Origin: an uncultured Alphaproteobacteria bacterium
Lineage (GTDB): Bacteria; Pseudomonadota; Alphaproteobacteria; Rhodobacterales; Rhodobacteraceae
Direction of reading: 5' to 3'
DNA length: 36,121 bases
Assembly (NCBI GenBank): GCA_902524845.1
Contig: CABZEW010000019.1
Span: forward strand, 1-36,121
A program made the position numbers and the translations under genes. Positions 8,470 through 17,134 of this stretch are shown piece after piece. Under the pieces are notes generated by a model, which saw nothing but the letters and a program-made list of their open reading frames with translations, was not told the origin of the DNA and made no database searches. Position 1 is the first letter of the stretch. Each line of letters opens with the position of its first letter.

Positions 8470-9753
8470 CTAGGATATTTCAGCAATAGCTTCAGCCGCA
8501 TTTTTAAATGCGTTATCAGTTATCTGAAGGTCTTCCTCAGTAAGCGCAAGGTGTGTATAAAGCTTAGCGTCAGCCTTAAGTATTCCATGTTCTCTAACTA
8601 ATTGGTTGAATGTTTTTGAGTATTCAGCCTTATTTTTTTTAGTATCACGGTAATTGATAATGGGTGTCTCAGAAAAAATAATGTCGAAAAGCGTTGGATC
8701 TCCTACAATTTGGAAGTCGATATCGTTCTTCTTTAGGTTTTTTGATACACTATTTATCAGAAAACGACCATTTTCTCTTATCTTCTCATAAGCGCCATCT
8801 CTTCTAAGTATCTCCATGGTTTTTAAACCAGCCGCCGCAGCCAAAGGGTTACCACTCAGGGTTCCGATTTGGAAAGTAAACTTTTCTTCACCAACAATGT
8901 TCTTATCAAAATGATCCATAATTTCTTTTTCACCTGCAATTGCCGCTAACGGTAACCCGCCACCAATAATCTTTCCAAGTGTACATAGATCGGGTACTAC
9001 TCCATAGAGTTCTTGCGCTCCACCATAGGCCAGTCTGAACCCAGTAACAATTTCATCAAAAATCAAAAGTGCACCAACTCTCTTTGTTTCAGCCCTTAGA
9101 TGCTCTAGAAATCCTTTTAATGGAGGAATTATTCTTTGAAGTGGTTCAACTATTACACCGGCAATTTGATCCGAATACTCGTTCAATATCTCTGACGCAA
9201 CTTGGGTATCGTTAAAAGGTGCAACCAAAATATCATCTCTAACGGCCTCAGGTATACCTGCTGAGTCCGGAACTGCTAAAGGAAAATTTATCAATTTGGT
9301 TGGTGCAAGGCTCATTAAGGAGTCTCCACTCATGCCATGATATCCCCCTTCAAACTTAAGAATTTTGTTTCTTCCAGTGTGTGCTCTTGCCAGTCGCATC
9401 GCATACATATCGGCTTCACCACCTGAGCTAACGAATCGAACCTGATCGGCACATTTTACAGCGTCACAAATTTCCTCTGCTAATTCTACACCTTTTGAAT
9501 TGTTTGTGAAAAAGGTAAGACCTTCACTTATCTGACCTCTTATTGCGTCTAAAACTTCTTCATTTCCATGCCCCAGTATCATAGGCCCTGAGCCAATCAA
9601 AAAATCGATATATTCTTTGTTGTCTTCATCCCATACTCGTGAACCCAAACCTTTTTTAAGGCTGATACTAGGGTCGAAATTACCAAAACCTGCGCCCGGA
9701 AGAACTTTATGTGCCCTATTTTGCCACTCTTTTAGAGTAATATTCTTATTCAT
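8470..9753 (-). CDS. Class III PLP aminotransferase, glutamate-1-semialdehyde-aminomutase-like
   Basis: A 427-residue class III aminotransferase. PLP-site features are Ser-Ser-Gly-Gly-Glu-Ala (109-114), Phe-Asp-Glu-Ile-Val-Thr-Gly-Phe-Arg with Asp233, and Lys261 in Leu-Gly-Lys-Ile-Ile-Gly-Gly-Gly. The Gly-Gly-Glu-Ala and Thr-Gly-Phe-Arg context resembles HemL, but Leu-x-Gly-Asn-Pro-Leu-Ala and the operon setting (after an ABC importer, hydantoinase and amidohydrolase) point to a catabolic amino-group transfer, perhaps onto or from a beta-amino acid. An ORF extension to 9816 exists, but it would run through the hairpin at 9772-9797, so I start at the ATG at 9753. Dedicated heme biosynthesis is less likely but not excluded. 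Confidence 0.85.
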   Translation of the reverse strand: MNKNITLKEWQNRAHKVLPGAGFGNFDPSISLKKGLGSRVWDEDNKEYIDFLIGSGPMILGHGNEEVLDAIRGQISEGLTFFTNNSKGVELAEEICDAVKCADQVRFVSSGGEADMYAMRLARAHTGRNKILKFEGGYHGMSGDSLMSLAPTKLINFPLAVPDSAGIPEAVRDDILVAPFNDTQVASEILNEYSDQIAGVIVEPLQRIIPPLKGFLEHLRAETKRVGALLIFDEIVTGFRLAYGGAQELYGVVPDLCTLGKIIGGGLPLAAIAGEKEIMDHFDKNIVGEEKFTFQIGTLSGNPLAAAAGLKTMEILRRDGAYEKIRENGRFLINSVSKNLKKNDIDFQIVGDPTLFDIIFSETPIINYRDTKKNKAEYSKTFNQLVREHGILKADAKLYTHLALTEEDLQITDNAFKNAAEAIAEIS

Positions 9754-9771
9754 TTTATTTTTCTTCAAACG

Positions 9772-9797
9772 AAAAGGCGGATGAATCTCCGCCTTTT
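9772..9797 (-). terminator. Intergenic hairpin after the binding-protein gene (attenuating terminator or mRNA-stabilising stem)
   Basis: A perfect 10-bp stem (AAAAGGCGGA at 9772-9781 with TCCGCCTTTT at 9788-9797, six-base loop) sits in the 69-base gap between the binding-protein stop and the aminotransferase start. Read on the minus strand it ends in TTTTCGTTT, an interrupted U run. Such stems after periplasmic binding-protein genes typically give higher abundance of that gene's mRNA than of distal genes. Confidence 0.75.
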
Positions 9798-9822
9798 TTA
9801 ATTGTAAGTTATCCAAGTAAAA

Positions 9823-10809
9823 CTAATTAAGTGCAGCGTTTGTTATTTCGTTAGTCCACGCGCCTGACGGTTTCTTAGTTATAACAGGGTCTGAGTCACC
9901 AGACATTAAAACCTTAACGGTTCTTTCATAATCTGCCTCATCTAGTGAACCATTTGATCCAGCTGTAAGCTTTGCGATTTCGCCCATCATTCTAACTTGA
10001 TGTTTCTCAGTTTGAACGCCTGCATCATCGTTATCTAGAATAATCATTGCAGCCTCTTTCGGATTAGCCTCTGCATACTTCCATCCTTTCATGGATGCTC
10101 GCACAAACCTTACCATTTTGTCTTTAAAGGCCGGGTCGCTAAGATTTTTTTCATTTACATATAGGCCATCTTCAAGCGTTGCTGCTCCTTCTGACTGGTA
10201 CTTGAAAACTGTTAGCTGTTCAGGAGAGAAGCCAGCGTCTCTAACAACCCAGTATTCATTATAAGACATAGTAGATACGCATGCCGCCTGACCTTCTGTT
10301 AGGGGTTCAACACCCCAACCTTGTCTCAAAACGGTAACTCCATTTGTACTACCGTCAGTTTTTAGTCCCAATCGGCTCATCCAGCTGAGAAATGGATATT
10401 CGTTTCCGTAGAACCAAACTCCCAAAGTTTTTCCTTTTAGATCAGCAGTAGTATTTACTCCCATATCTTTTCGACAAGTAAGCATCATACCGGAGCTCTT
10501 AAAAGGTTGGGCTATGTTTACTAGTGGAAGGCCTTTTTCCCTCGCAGCTAAAGCCGAAGGCATCCAATCGACCATGACATCGGCTCCACCACCCGCTAAA
10601 ACTTGTGCAGGAGCGATATCTGGTCCACCTGGTTTAATGGTTACATCAAGACCTTCAGCATCATAAAAGCCTTTATCTTTTGCTACATAATATCCAGCAA
10701 ATTGAGCTTGAGTAACCCATTTTAATTGAATTGTGACCTTATCAGCAGAAAAAACAGCTGATGCACTCAATATGAAAGCACAGGTCAATACAGATAGAAT
10801 CTTCTTCAT
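9823..10809 (-). CDS. NMT1/THI5-like ABC transporter substrate-binding protein
   Basis: A periplasmic binding protein of 328 residues with a clear signal peptide (Lys-Lys, hydrophobic core, cleavage near Val-Phe-Ser-Ala at residue 22). The mature start, with Lys-Trp-Val-Thr-Gln-Ala-Gln-Phe-Ala-Gly-Tyr-Tyr-Val-Ala, is the classic NMT1/THI5-like opening, which binds pyrimidine-type ligands (hydroxymethylpyrimidine and relatives) in characterised members such as ThiY. A Gly-Gly-Pro-Asp near residue 60 and Met-Val-Asp-Trp-Met match the ligand cleft region. I start at the ATG at 10809 with GAGGG just upstream; an extended start at 10836 is less likely. It feeds the two permeases and ATPase encoded immediately upstream. 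Ligand inferred to be a pyrimidine- or hydantoin-like compound from its partners. Confidence 0.92.
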   Translation of the reverse strand: MKKILSVLTCAFILSASAVFSADKVTIQLKWVTQAQFAGYYVAKDKGFYDAEGLDVTIKPGGPDIAPAQVLAGGGADVMVDWMPSALAAREKGLPLVNIAQPFKSSGMMLTCRKDMGVNTTADLKGKTLGVWFYGNEYPFLSWMSRLGLKTDGSTNGVTVLRQGWGVEPLTEGQAACVSTMSYNEYWVVRDAGFSPEQLTVFKYQSEGAATLEDGLYVNEKNLSDPAFKDKMVRFVRASMKGWKYAEANPKEAAMIILDNDDAGVQTEKHQVRMMGEIAKLTAGSNGSLDEADYERTVKVLMSGDSDPVITKKPSGAWTNEITNAALN

Positions 10810-10866
10810 TTTTTTCCCTCTTAGTGTTTTTTTCAATTGTTAATCAATTTACTTTTATACGCAACG

Positions 10867-11709
10867 TTAATTTTGTTGGCTGGGATGCCAAAAAGTTATG
10901 CGCTTTTCTGTTAAGGCAATTAACCCATAAAAAAGACAGCCGGCAACAGCCGCGACAAAGATTTCCGCCCACACCATGTCCAATGCAAATCGACCTACTT
11001 CAGAGGATATTCTAAATCCCATCCCTTTTATAGGAGATCCAAAAAACTCAGCGACAATTGCGCCGATCAATGCAAGAGTAGAACATATTTTTAAGCCATT
11101 AAAGATAAAAGGCATTGCGGACGGTAAACGAAGCTTAATCAGAGTTTGAGTGTAGGAAGCGCTGTATGTTCTCATGAGGTCTTGCCGACTAGGGTCTACA
11201 AGTTCTAATCCTTGAACACTGTTTACGAGCATTGGAAAATAAACCATTACTACAACAATGGCGCACTTTGATTGCCAATCGAATCCAAACCACATCACAA
11301 AAATTGGTGCCATTCCTACGATTGGCAATGCTGAAATGAAATTACCTAATGGTAAGAGACCTCGTTTAAGGAAATTGAATTTATCAATTGCAATAGCTGT
11401 TAGAAAGGCTGCGCTACAACCCAAGATGTATCCAGAAAGAGCACCTTTTACCAAGGTCTGAACGAAATCAATCCAAAGAATGTCTAGAGACCGAGAAAAC
11501 TTTAAAGCTATGGCGGATGGAGCAGGGAGCAAAATAGGATTTATTTGTAATCCAATTACAGCCAACTCCCACATTAAGAGAACTACTATTCCAAATAGAG
11601 ATGGAACTATAAATCTTGGCAATTGGACGTTTTGCGAGTTAGATATTCTCACGTTAATCCACCATCCTCCGAGCCAAATAATAAAAAAAAGAAGTAAAAA
11701 TATATTCAT
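10867..11709 (-). CDS. ABC transporter permease (BPD transport system inner-membrane component)
   Basis: A 280-residue membrane subunit with about six helices and the permease EAA-type loop (around Tyr-Ser-Ala-Ser-Tyr-Thr-Gln-Thr-Leu-Ile-Lys-Leu-Arg-Leu-Pro, residues 182-196) that contacts the ATPase. It belongs to the SsuC/TauC/ThiX-like group that pairs with NMT1-type binding proteins. The start overlaps the stop of the preceding permease gene by 4 bases (ATGA), a sign of coupled translation and 1:1 stoichiometry. Together they most likely form a heterodimeric channel. Confidence 0.92.
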   Translation of the reverse strand: MNIFLLLFFIIWLGGWWINVRISNSQNVQLPRFIVPSLFGIVVLLMWELAVIGLQINPILLPAPSAIALKFSRSLDILWIDFVQTLVKGALSGYILGCSAAFLTAIAIDKFNFLKRGLLPLGNFISALPIVGMAPIFVMWFGFDWQSKCAIVVVMVYFPMLVNSVQGLELVDPSRQDLMRTYSASYTQTLIKLRLPSAMPFIFNGLKICSTLALIGAIVAEFFGSPIKGMGFRISSEVGRFALDMVWAEIFVAAVAGCLFYGLIALTEKRITFWHPSQQN

Positions 11710-12581
11710 CTAACTATAGCCATTTTTTTAAGAATGATTTTTTGTAAAAAATCTATTGTAAATACTAAAAAAGCGGCCAGAAAAGCAGCAGAAAACAAAG
11801 CACTCCAAATCATAATAGTTTGGCCATAATAGGTCCCTGCCAGCATTCTAGCACCCAACCCCGCAATAGCTCCTGAAGGAAGTTCTCCGACTATAGCCCC
11901 CACCAGAGAAGCAGCCACGCCGACCTTCAATGAAGCAAAAAGAAAGGGTAACGAGGAAGGGAATCTCAAGTGCCACAAAATTTGATTTGAGGACGCAGAC
12001 CACGTTTTCATTTGATCCAGTTGAATCTGGTCTGGTGATCTCAACCCTTTTACCATACCTACAACGACTGGAAAAAAAGAGAGATACATGGAAATAATTG
12101 CTTTTGGCAATAAACCTGTCACGCCAACTGAGTTCATAACAACTATTATCATTGGTGCGATAGCAAGAATTGGTATGGTCTGACTTGCAATAACCCAAGG
12201 CATAACACTAAGGTTCATCGCCTTATTATGTACTATGCCTAAAGCCAGCAAAATTCCTAGGAGCGTTCCCAAGAAAAAGCCAGCTAAAGTTGCCTGTAAA
12301 GTAATCCATCCATGGTAAACAAGAGAACGCTTTGAGCTTATTTTTTTATAAAATGTAGTATTTACGATTTCGGAAAAAATTTGATGTGGAGTAGGAAGCT
12401 TTGGTTTTTTTAAACTCCAGCACTTAAGTATATGCTCGCTGGCTGGAAGATCTTTAAATTGTCTTGAAACCTTTTCAGAATTCATTGGAACCGCCAAGAG
12501 GTACCAAAAAACCCCAATTAAGAGCACTATTGTAGAAACAGGAAAAAATTTATCTGCAAAATTAAGTTTTTTCATCTCCAT
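11706..12581 (-). CDS. ABC transporter permease, second subunit
   Basis: A 291-residue permease with one N-terminal helix (residues about 15-33), a periplasmic loop, and then the five-helix BPD transport core. The EAA-like loop is around Trp-Ser-Ala-Ser-Ser-Asn-Gln-Ile-Leu-Trp-His-Leu-Arg-Phe-Pro-Ser. It is paralogous in plan to the permease encoded next. The gap to the ATPase gene is 8 bases. I keep the ATG at 12581 (AAGAG upstream) over an internal ATG at 12575, which would have its GGAG too close. Confidence 0.9.
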   Translation of the reverse strand: MEMKKLNFADKFFPVSTIVLLIGVFWYLLAVPMNSEKVSRQFKDLPASEHILKCWSLKKPKLPTPHQIFSEIVNTTFYKKISSKRSLVYHGWITLQATLAGFFLGTLLGILLALGIVHNKAMNLSVMPWVIASQTIPILAIAPMIIVVMNSVGVTGLLPKAIISMYLSFFPVVVGMVKGLRSPDQIQLDQMKTWSASSNQILWHLRFPSSLPFLFASLKVGVAASLVGAIVGELPSGAIAGLGARMLAGTYYGQTIMIWSALFSAAFLAAFLVFTIDFLQKIILKKMAIVR

Positions 12582-12589
12582 AACTCTTG

Positions 12590-13363
12590 CTAAAAAACAT
12601 CTTCAGTTTGACCAGCCTTTAAACCCTCTCTCACTCTTTGGGCGATTTTTATAAACTCTTGACTATCTCTTATGTCTAGGTCACGATTATTTGGTAAGGG
12701 ACTTTCTATTATGTCGGTAATACGGCCCGGTCTAGGAGACATGACAACAATTTTTGTCGATAGAAAAACTGCCTCTGGAATTGAATGCGTTACAAAGCAT
12801 ATTGTTTTCCCAGTTCTACCCCATAAGTTTAAAAGTTCGCCGTTCAACCTATCTCTAACAATTTCGTCTAAAGCTCCGAAAGGCTCATCCATCAGTAGGA
12901 TGTTTGCGTCGAATGCCAAAGCCCTTGCTATTGATGCTCGTTGCTGCATTCCACCAGACAATTGCCAAGGGAATTTTTTTTCGAACCCATTTAATTCTAC
13001 TAAGTCTATTACTTTTCGAGTCCGGTCTTCTTTTTCACTAGCAGAATACCCCATAATCTCCAGGGGCAGCTTTATGTTTCCACTTACTGTCCTCCAGGGG
13101 TACAATCCGGCTGCCTGAAACACATAGCCGTATTCTCTGGCTTTCCTTGCATCATCAGGTATCATATTATTTACAGTCACTTTGCCTTCAGTAGGCGTTT
13201 CAAGTGCTGCAATGACCCTTAAAAGAGTTGTTTTACCACATCCAGATGGTCCAATGAATGACACAAAATCTCCCTCATTGACTTCCAGTGATACATCTCT
13301 CAATGCATTTACGGGACCGTCATTTGTTTCAAACGTAAGGTTAACATTGGATACGCTGATCAT
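12590..13363 (-). CDS. ABC transporter ATP-binding protein (NitT/TauT/ThiZ-like)
   Basis: A 257-residue nucleotide-binding subunit with all motifs intact: Walker A Gly-Pro-Ser-Gly-Cys-Gly-Lys-Thr-Thr (38-46), Q-loop Val-Phe-Gln (81-83), signature Leu-Ser-Gly-Gly-Met-Gln-Gln-Arg (135-142), Walker B Ile-Leu-Leu-Met-Asp-Glu-Pro (155-161) and switch His in Val-Thr-His-Ser. It energises import through the two downstream permeases. The gene starts 21 bases after the hydantoinase stop, placing the transporter in the same transcription unit as the ring-opening enzymes. Confidence 0.94.
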   Translation of the reverse strand: MISVSNVNLTFETNDGPVNALRDVSLEVNEGDFVSFIGPSGCGKTTLLRVIAALETPTEGKVTVNNMIPDDARKAREYGYVFQAAGLYPWRTVSGNIKLPLEIMGYSASEKEDRTRKVIDLVELNGFEKKFPWQLSGGMQQRASIARALAFDANILLMDEPFGALDEIVRDRLNGELLNLWGRTGKTICFVTHSIPEAVFLSTKIVVMSPRPGRITDIIESPLPNNRDLDIRDSQEFIKIAQRVREGLKAGQTEDVF

Positions 13364-13384
13364 TAGTTTTCTTTCGAGTGGCTT

Positions 13385-14845
13385 TTATACCCCAGCCGGT
13401 ATATTTAAAGGATCACGCTCTATTTTTCTTGGTGAATTTAGAGCCTTCCATTTTGATACCGCACTATGCAATTCTGGGAAAGCCGGTCTTGGAACAAATC
13501 TACCCCTTCCGGGTTGTGGACTAGAGTTCTTGCCCCAAGCCCATATTATATCACCTCTCGATAGTGTATATCTTGGTTGTGCGGTGACTTTGAACCCCTC
13601 AAAAACATTATAGTCTAAAATTGACTTATGCGTGCTGGTGGAAATTGTTTTAGAAATCTTTGGGTCCCAAACAACAATATCTGCGTCTGCCCCTTCTATA
13701 ATCGCTCCTTTTTTTGGATAAATGTTTAGTATCTTAGCAATATTACTTGAAGTAATTGCAACAAACTCTTGTCGGGTTAAACGCCCCGTTTCCACACCCT
13801 CTGTCCAAAGAACTGATAACCTTTCCTCAAGCCCGTTACTACCGTTCGGTATCTTAGTGAAGTCACTTACTCCCATTCTTTTTTGTTCGGTCGAAAATGC
13901 TGCATGATCTGTAGCTATAACTTGCAGTGATCCAGACTGTAGACCCGCCCATAATCCATCCTGATGAGATTTGTCTCTAAAGGGCGGGGACATTACACGT
14001 CTCGCAGCATGCTCCCAATCTTTATTAAAGTATTCGCTCTCATCCAAAGTTAAAAATTGGATAAGGGGTTCACCAAAAACTCTCATACCTTTTTGCCTAG
14101 CTCTTCTAATAGCTTCATGAGCTTGCTCACAAGATACATGAACAACATATAGGGGTACCCCAGCGGCGTCTGCTATCATTATCGCTCTGTTTGCTGCTTC
14201 ACCTTCTACTTCTGGAGGCCTTGAGTAAGCGTGTCCTTCAGGCCCGGTCACCCCTTCTTGCAGATATTTTTGCTGAAGTTCGGCTACAATATCACCATTT
14301 TCAGCATGCACCATAGGAAGTGCGCCAATCGCTGCACATCGCTTGAAAGAAGCAAACATTTCATCATCTTCGATCATTAGGGCTCCTTTATAAGCCATAA
14401 AATGCTTGAAGGAATTTACTCCCATCTTCACCACCTTTGGCATATCATCAAAAATCTGTTCAGACCAACCTGTGACAGCCATGTGATAACCGATGTCGGA
14501 ACAAATCTGAGGCTCTGATTTTCTATGCCATTCTTTTACGGCATTTACTAAACTACCGTCTTCGCCAGGCAGGCAGAAGTCTACCAACATGGTTGTTCCG
14601 CCAACTGCTGCTGCCCAGGTACCTGTTTCAAAAGTCTCTGCTGCCGTAGTTCCCATAAAGGGCATCTCTAAGTGTGTATGTGGATCTATTCCTCCAGGGA
14701 TCACGTAAGCGCCTTCTGCGTCGATAGTTTCATCACCCTTTAGGTTTTCCCCAATCTGCTTAATTTTTTCATTTTCTATTAGTACATCCGCCTTCCACTC
14801 TCTGTCGGCTGTTACAATGGTACCCCCTTTAATTACTTTGGTCAT
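13385..14845 (-). CDS. Dihydropyrimidinase / D-hydantoinase
   Basis: A 486-residue amidohydrolase that opens the ring of 5,6-dihydropyrimidines or hydantoins to give N-carbamoyl amino acids. The dinuclear zinc site is complete: His56 and His58 (Pro-His-Thr-His), the lysine expected to be carboxylated (Lys147 in Ser-Phe-Lys-His-Phe-Met-Ala-Tyr-Lys), His180 (Val-His-Ala-Glu-Asn), His236 (Val-Val-His-Val-Ser) and Asp313 (Ala-Thr-Asp-His-Ala). Length is typical (about 460-490). An AGGAGGG ribosome site precedes the ATG, 13 bases after the amidohydrolase gene. Paired with that enzyme it forms the last two steps of reductive pyrimidine breakdown (PydB/PydC or HydA/HyuC type). Sequence alone does not separate dihydrouracil from hydantoin substrates. 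Confidence 0.94.
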   Translation of the reverse strand: MTKVIKGGTIVTADREWKADVLIENEKIKQIGENLKGDETIDAEGAYVIPGGIDPHTHLEMPFMGTTAAETFETGTWAAAVGGTTMLVDFCLPGEDGSLVNAVKEWHRKSEPQICSDIGYHMAVTGWSEQIFDDMPKVVKMGVNSFKHFMAYKGALMIEDDEMFASFKRCAAIGALPMVHAENGDIVAELQQKYLQEGVTGPEGHAYSRPPEVEGEAANRAIMIADAAGVPLYVVHVSCEQAHEAIRRARQKGMRVFGEPLIQFLTLDESEYFNKDWEHAARRVMSPPFRDKSHQDGLWAGLQSGSLQVIATDHAAFSTEQKRMGVSDFTKIPNGSNGLEERLSVLWTEGVETGRLTRQEFVAITSSNIAKILNIYPKKGAIIEGADADIVVWDPKISKTISTSTHKSILDYNVFEGFKVTAQPRYTLSRGDIIWAWGKNSSPQPGRGRFVPRPAFPELHSAVSKWKALNSPRKIERDPLNIPAGV

Positions 14846-14858
14846 TTTTCCCTCCTAC

Positions 14859-16106
14859 TTAAACTATTTCTGCAGCTTCTAACACTGAGTGTAACAAAAC
14901 ATCTGTTCCTGCTGAAGCCCACTTTTCCGATATCTCTTCCGCCTCGTTGTGGCTTAAACCGTCAACACATGGGCACATTATCATTGCGGTTGGCGCTACT
15001 TTATTTATCCAACACGCGTCATGCCCCGCTCCCGATATAATGTTTTTATGTGAATATCCCAACCGCTCTGCAGCCCTTCTAACTTTATCTACACAGCCTT
15101 CATCGAAGGTAACGGGATCAAAGTGCCCAACCTTTTCAAATTCAATTTCCAAATCCAAATTACTAGCAATTGTTTTAGCTCCATCATAAAGCCGATTTTC
15201 CATATCATCCTGTACGTCAAATGATGGTGATCTAAAATCTACAGTAAACACGACTTTCCCAGGAATTATGTTTCTGCTGTTAGGAAATACATCGCATTGA
15301 CCTATTCCTCCAACGGCGGATGGTTGGTGACTCATTGCGATCTCTTGGACTAACTCGGTAATCTTTGCCATTCCTAGTCCTGCATTTTTCCTCATGGGCA
15401 TTGGTGTTGATCCTGTGTGACTTTCGCGACCAGTCAGTGTGACTTGGATCCAGTTAAGCCCCTGTCCGTGGGTTACTACACCAATATCTTTATTTTCAGC
15501 TTCTAATATTGGACCTTGTTCAATATGTAGTTCAAAAAAAGCATGCATTTTACGCGATCCTACTTCTTCATCGCCAACCCAACCAATGCGCTTAATTTCT
15601 TCTCCAAATGTCTTCCCTCCTGCGTCCTGTCTATCGTAGGCCCATTTTAGCTCATGGACCCCAGCAAAAACTCCAGATGCCATCATTGGAGGAGCAAAGC
15701 GCGTGCCTTCTTCATTAGTAAAATTCACCACTACAATGGGATGCTTCGTCTTTATATCAAGCTCATTCAGTGTTCTTATTATCTCCAACCCACCTAGAAC
15801 TCCTAAAACTCCATCATACTTACCACCGGTTGGCTGCGTATCAAGATGACTACCAACGTAAACAGGCAAAGCGTTTGGGTCTTTTCCTTCTCGCCTTGCG
15901 AACATCGTTCCCATTTTGTCAACGCCCATTTTCAAATTTTCTTTTTCGCACCACTTTTGGAATAATTCTCGGCCCTTGGCGTCTTCGTCTGTGAGCGTTT
16001 GTCTGTTGTTGCCACCTGCAATCCCGGGACCTATCTCTGCCATCTCCATTAGAGAGGCCCAAAGACGAGATGAATTTATTTTTAAATTGGCAGCTGGTGT
16101 TGACAT
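14859..16106 (-). CDS. Zn-dependent N-carbamoyl-amino-acid hydrolase / beta-ureidopropionase (M20 family)
   Basis: A 415-residue M20-family amidohydrolase that removes the carbamoyl group (as CO2 and ammonia) from N-carbamoyl-beta-alanine or N-carbamoyl amino acids. Metal-site motifs are His87 in Gly-Ser-His-Leu-Asp-Thr, Gly-Gly-Lys-Tyr-Asp-Gly with Asp98, Asn-Glu-Glu-Gly (131-134), Glu-Leu-His-Ile-Glu-Gln-Gly-Pro near residue 195, and a C-terminal Gly-Ala-Gly-His-Asp-Ala. A dimerisation lid domain lies in the middle. I start at the ATG at 16106, which has GAGGAT upstream; an ORF extension to 16151 has no such site. It directly precedes the dihydropyrimidinase gene, whose product it processes. 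Confidence 0.93.
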   Translation of the reverse strand: MSTPAANLKINSSRLWASLMEMAEIGPGIAGGNNRQTLTDEDAKGRELFQKWCEKENLKMGVDKMGTMFARREGKDPNALPVYVGSHLDTQPTGGKYDGVLGVLGGLEIIRTLNELDIKTKHPIVVVNFTNEEGTRFAPPMMASGVFAGVHELKWAYDRQDAGGKTFGEEIKRIGWVGDEEVGSRKMHAFFELHIEQGPILEAENKDIGVVTHGQGLNWIQVTLTGRESHTGSTPMPMRKNAGLGMAKITELVQEIAMSHQPSAVGGIGQCDVFPNSRNIIPGKVVFTVDFRSPSFDVQDDMENRLYDGAKTIASNLDLEIEFEKVGHFDPVTFDEGCVDKVRRAAERLGYSHKNIISGAGHDACWINKVAPTAMIMCPCVDGLSHNEAEEISEKWASAGTDVLLHSVLEAAEIV

Positions 16107-16125
16107 CCTATCCTCTTGACAGTTT

Positions 16126-17037
16126 TTACATTTTCGCTTTGGTATTATCACTAATTAGCATTAATAATGCAAAGGCAATTATCAAACCTCCAAAAATTAT
16201 GTTAGAATTTGGAAAACGAGAGTTGATTAGTATTTCGCCTAATGCCACCCAAAAAGGCACTGCATAAGTGTACGCCATTACTTTTGAGGCGCTTATTCTT
16301 TTCGCAGCAAACTGGATTAAGAAAAAAGTAAAAGCTGTTGCGATAGTTGCCAAGTAAATAATGGTAATCCAGATCAATGGGGACAAGCTCAGCCAGTTTG
16401 TTTCTAAAACATCATTAGTAAAAATTAAAATAAGTACCAGGAATCCAGCACTTAAAGTTCCTAAGGTTTGTGATGCGGCATTTTCCCCTTTGTTAAGAAT
16501 AGGGATTAAAATGGCATAAAGTGCGTGTCCAACACAGCCCCAAAAAAAGAGAAGTTCGCCGTAGCCAATTTTAAATGCTAAAAAGTTTTTAAGATTGCCT
16601 TCAAAAATTACCCAAATTGCCCCTATTGCTCCAAGAGAAATGGCAAGGAACCCCTTGAAGGTCACTTGTTTCTTTAAAAAATATTCAAAAAAAAGTGCAA
16701 TAAATGGAGTGAGGGTAAAAACAACAGCCAGCGATAAAGAAGAAGCTGTTTTTAGTGCTTCGAACATTAATACAAAATAGATAACTATGCTTAGGCCAAG
16801 AACAAAAAATCGTCCTGGCTTTTTGAAGTCCACTTTCTTGAGGTTTTTTGAAAAAAATAATATTGTTCCCATTACCATTGCCCCTATCAAAAACCTTGCC
16901 GCCGTTATGGCTCCTGGTTCTATATCATTTGCAACCAGTGCTCCCAGAATATAAGAAACTGATACACATAAGGAGAATAAGAGCATTGCCCCATGCCCCC
17001 AAAACTCCGGTGTCTCTACGGATATATTTTTTATCAA
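16126..17037 (-). CDS. EamA/DMT-family permease inside the F420/pyrimidine block
   Basis: A ten-helix EamA protein of about 303 residues with two internal repeats; Ala-Ala-Arg-Phe-Leu-Ile-Gly-Ala (about residues 45-52) and Thr-Leu-Thr-Pro-Phe-Ile-Ala-Leu-Phe-Phe-Glu (about 107-117) are family landmarks. It ends 19 bases before the amidohydrolase start, so it is in the same transcription unit. The only upstream in-frame start is a TTG at 17037 with no ribosome site; an ATG at 16986 would cut into helix 1. A gap of 97 bases separates it from the luciferase-like gene, so an internal promoter is possible. It may export a pathway product or import a second substrate; unknown. Confidence 0.85.
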   Translation of the reverse strand: MIKNISVETPEFWGHGAMLLFSLCVSVSYILGALVANDIEPGAITAARFLIGAMVMGTILFFSKNLKKVDFKKPGRFFVLGLSIVIYFVLMFEALKTASSLSLAVVFTLTPFIALFFEYFLKKQVTFKGFLAISLGAIGAIWVIFEGNLKNFLAFKIGYGELLFFWGCVGHALYAILIPILNKGENAASQTLGTLSAGFLVLILIFTNDVLETNWLSLSPLIWITIIYLATIATAFTFFLIQFAAKRISASKVMAYTYAVPFWVALGEILINSRFPNSNIIFGGLIIAFALLMLISDNTKAKM

Positions 17038-17134
17038 AAGCTAATTTGCCAAAAATATTTGCAATGCCTTAACATGGAGCGCAGTTTTTTAGCAGGACAT
17101 CACAAAACAGACTGTTGTTCATAACTGAAGCATA

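Noticed and set aside
8470-9816. Class III aminotransferase starting at 9816 and named hemL
   Set aside because: The longer start runs through the hairpin at 9772-9797, and operon context suggests catabolism rather than heme synthesis; I kept the 9753 start and gave no symbol.
12672-13118. 148-codon open frame on the plus strand
   Set aside because: Antisense shadow of the ABC ATPase, whose Walker and signature motifs are intact on the minus strand.
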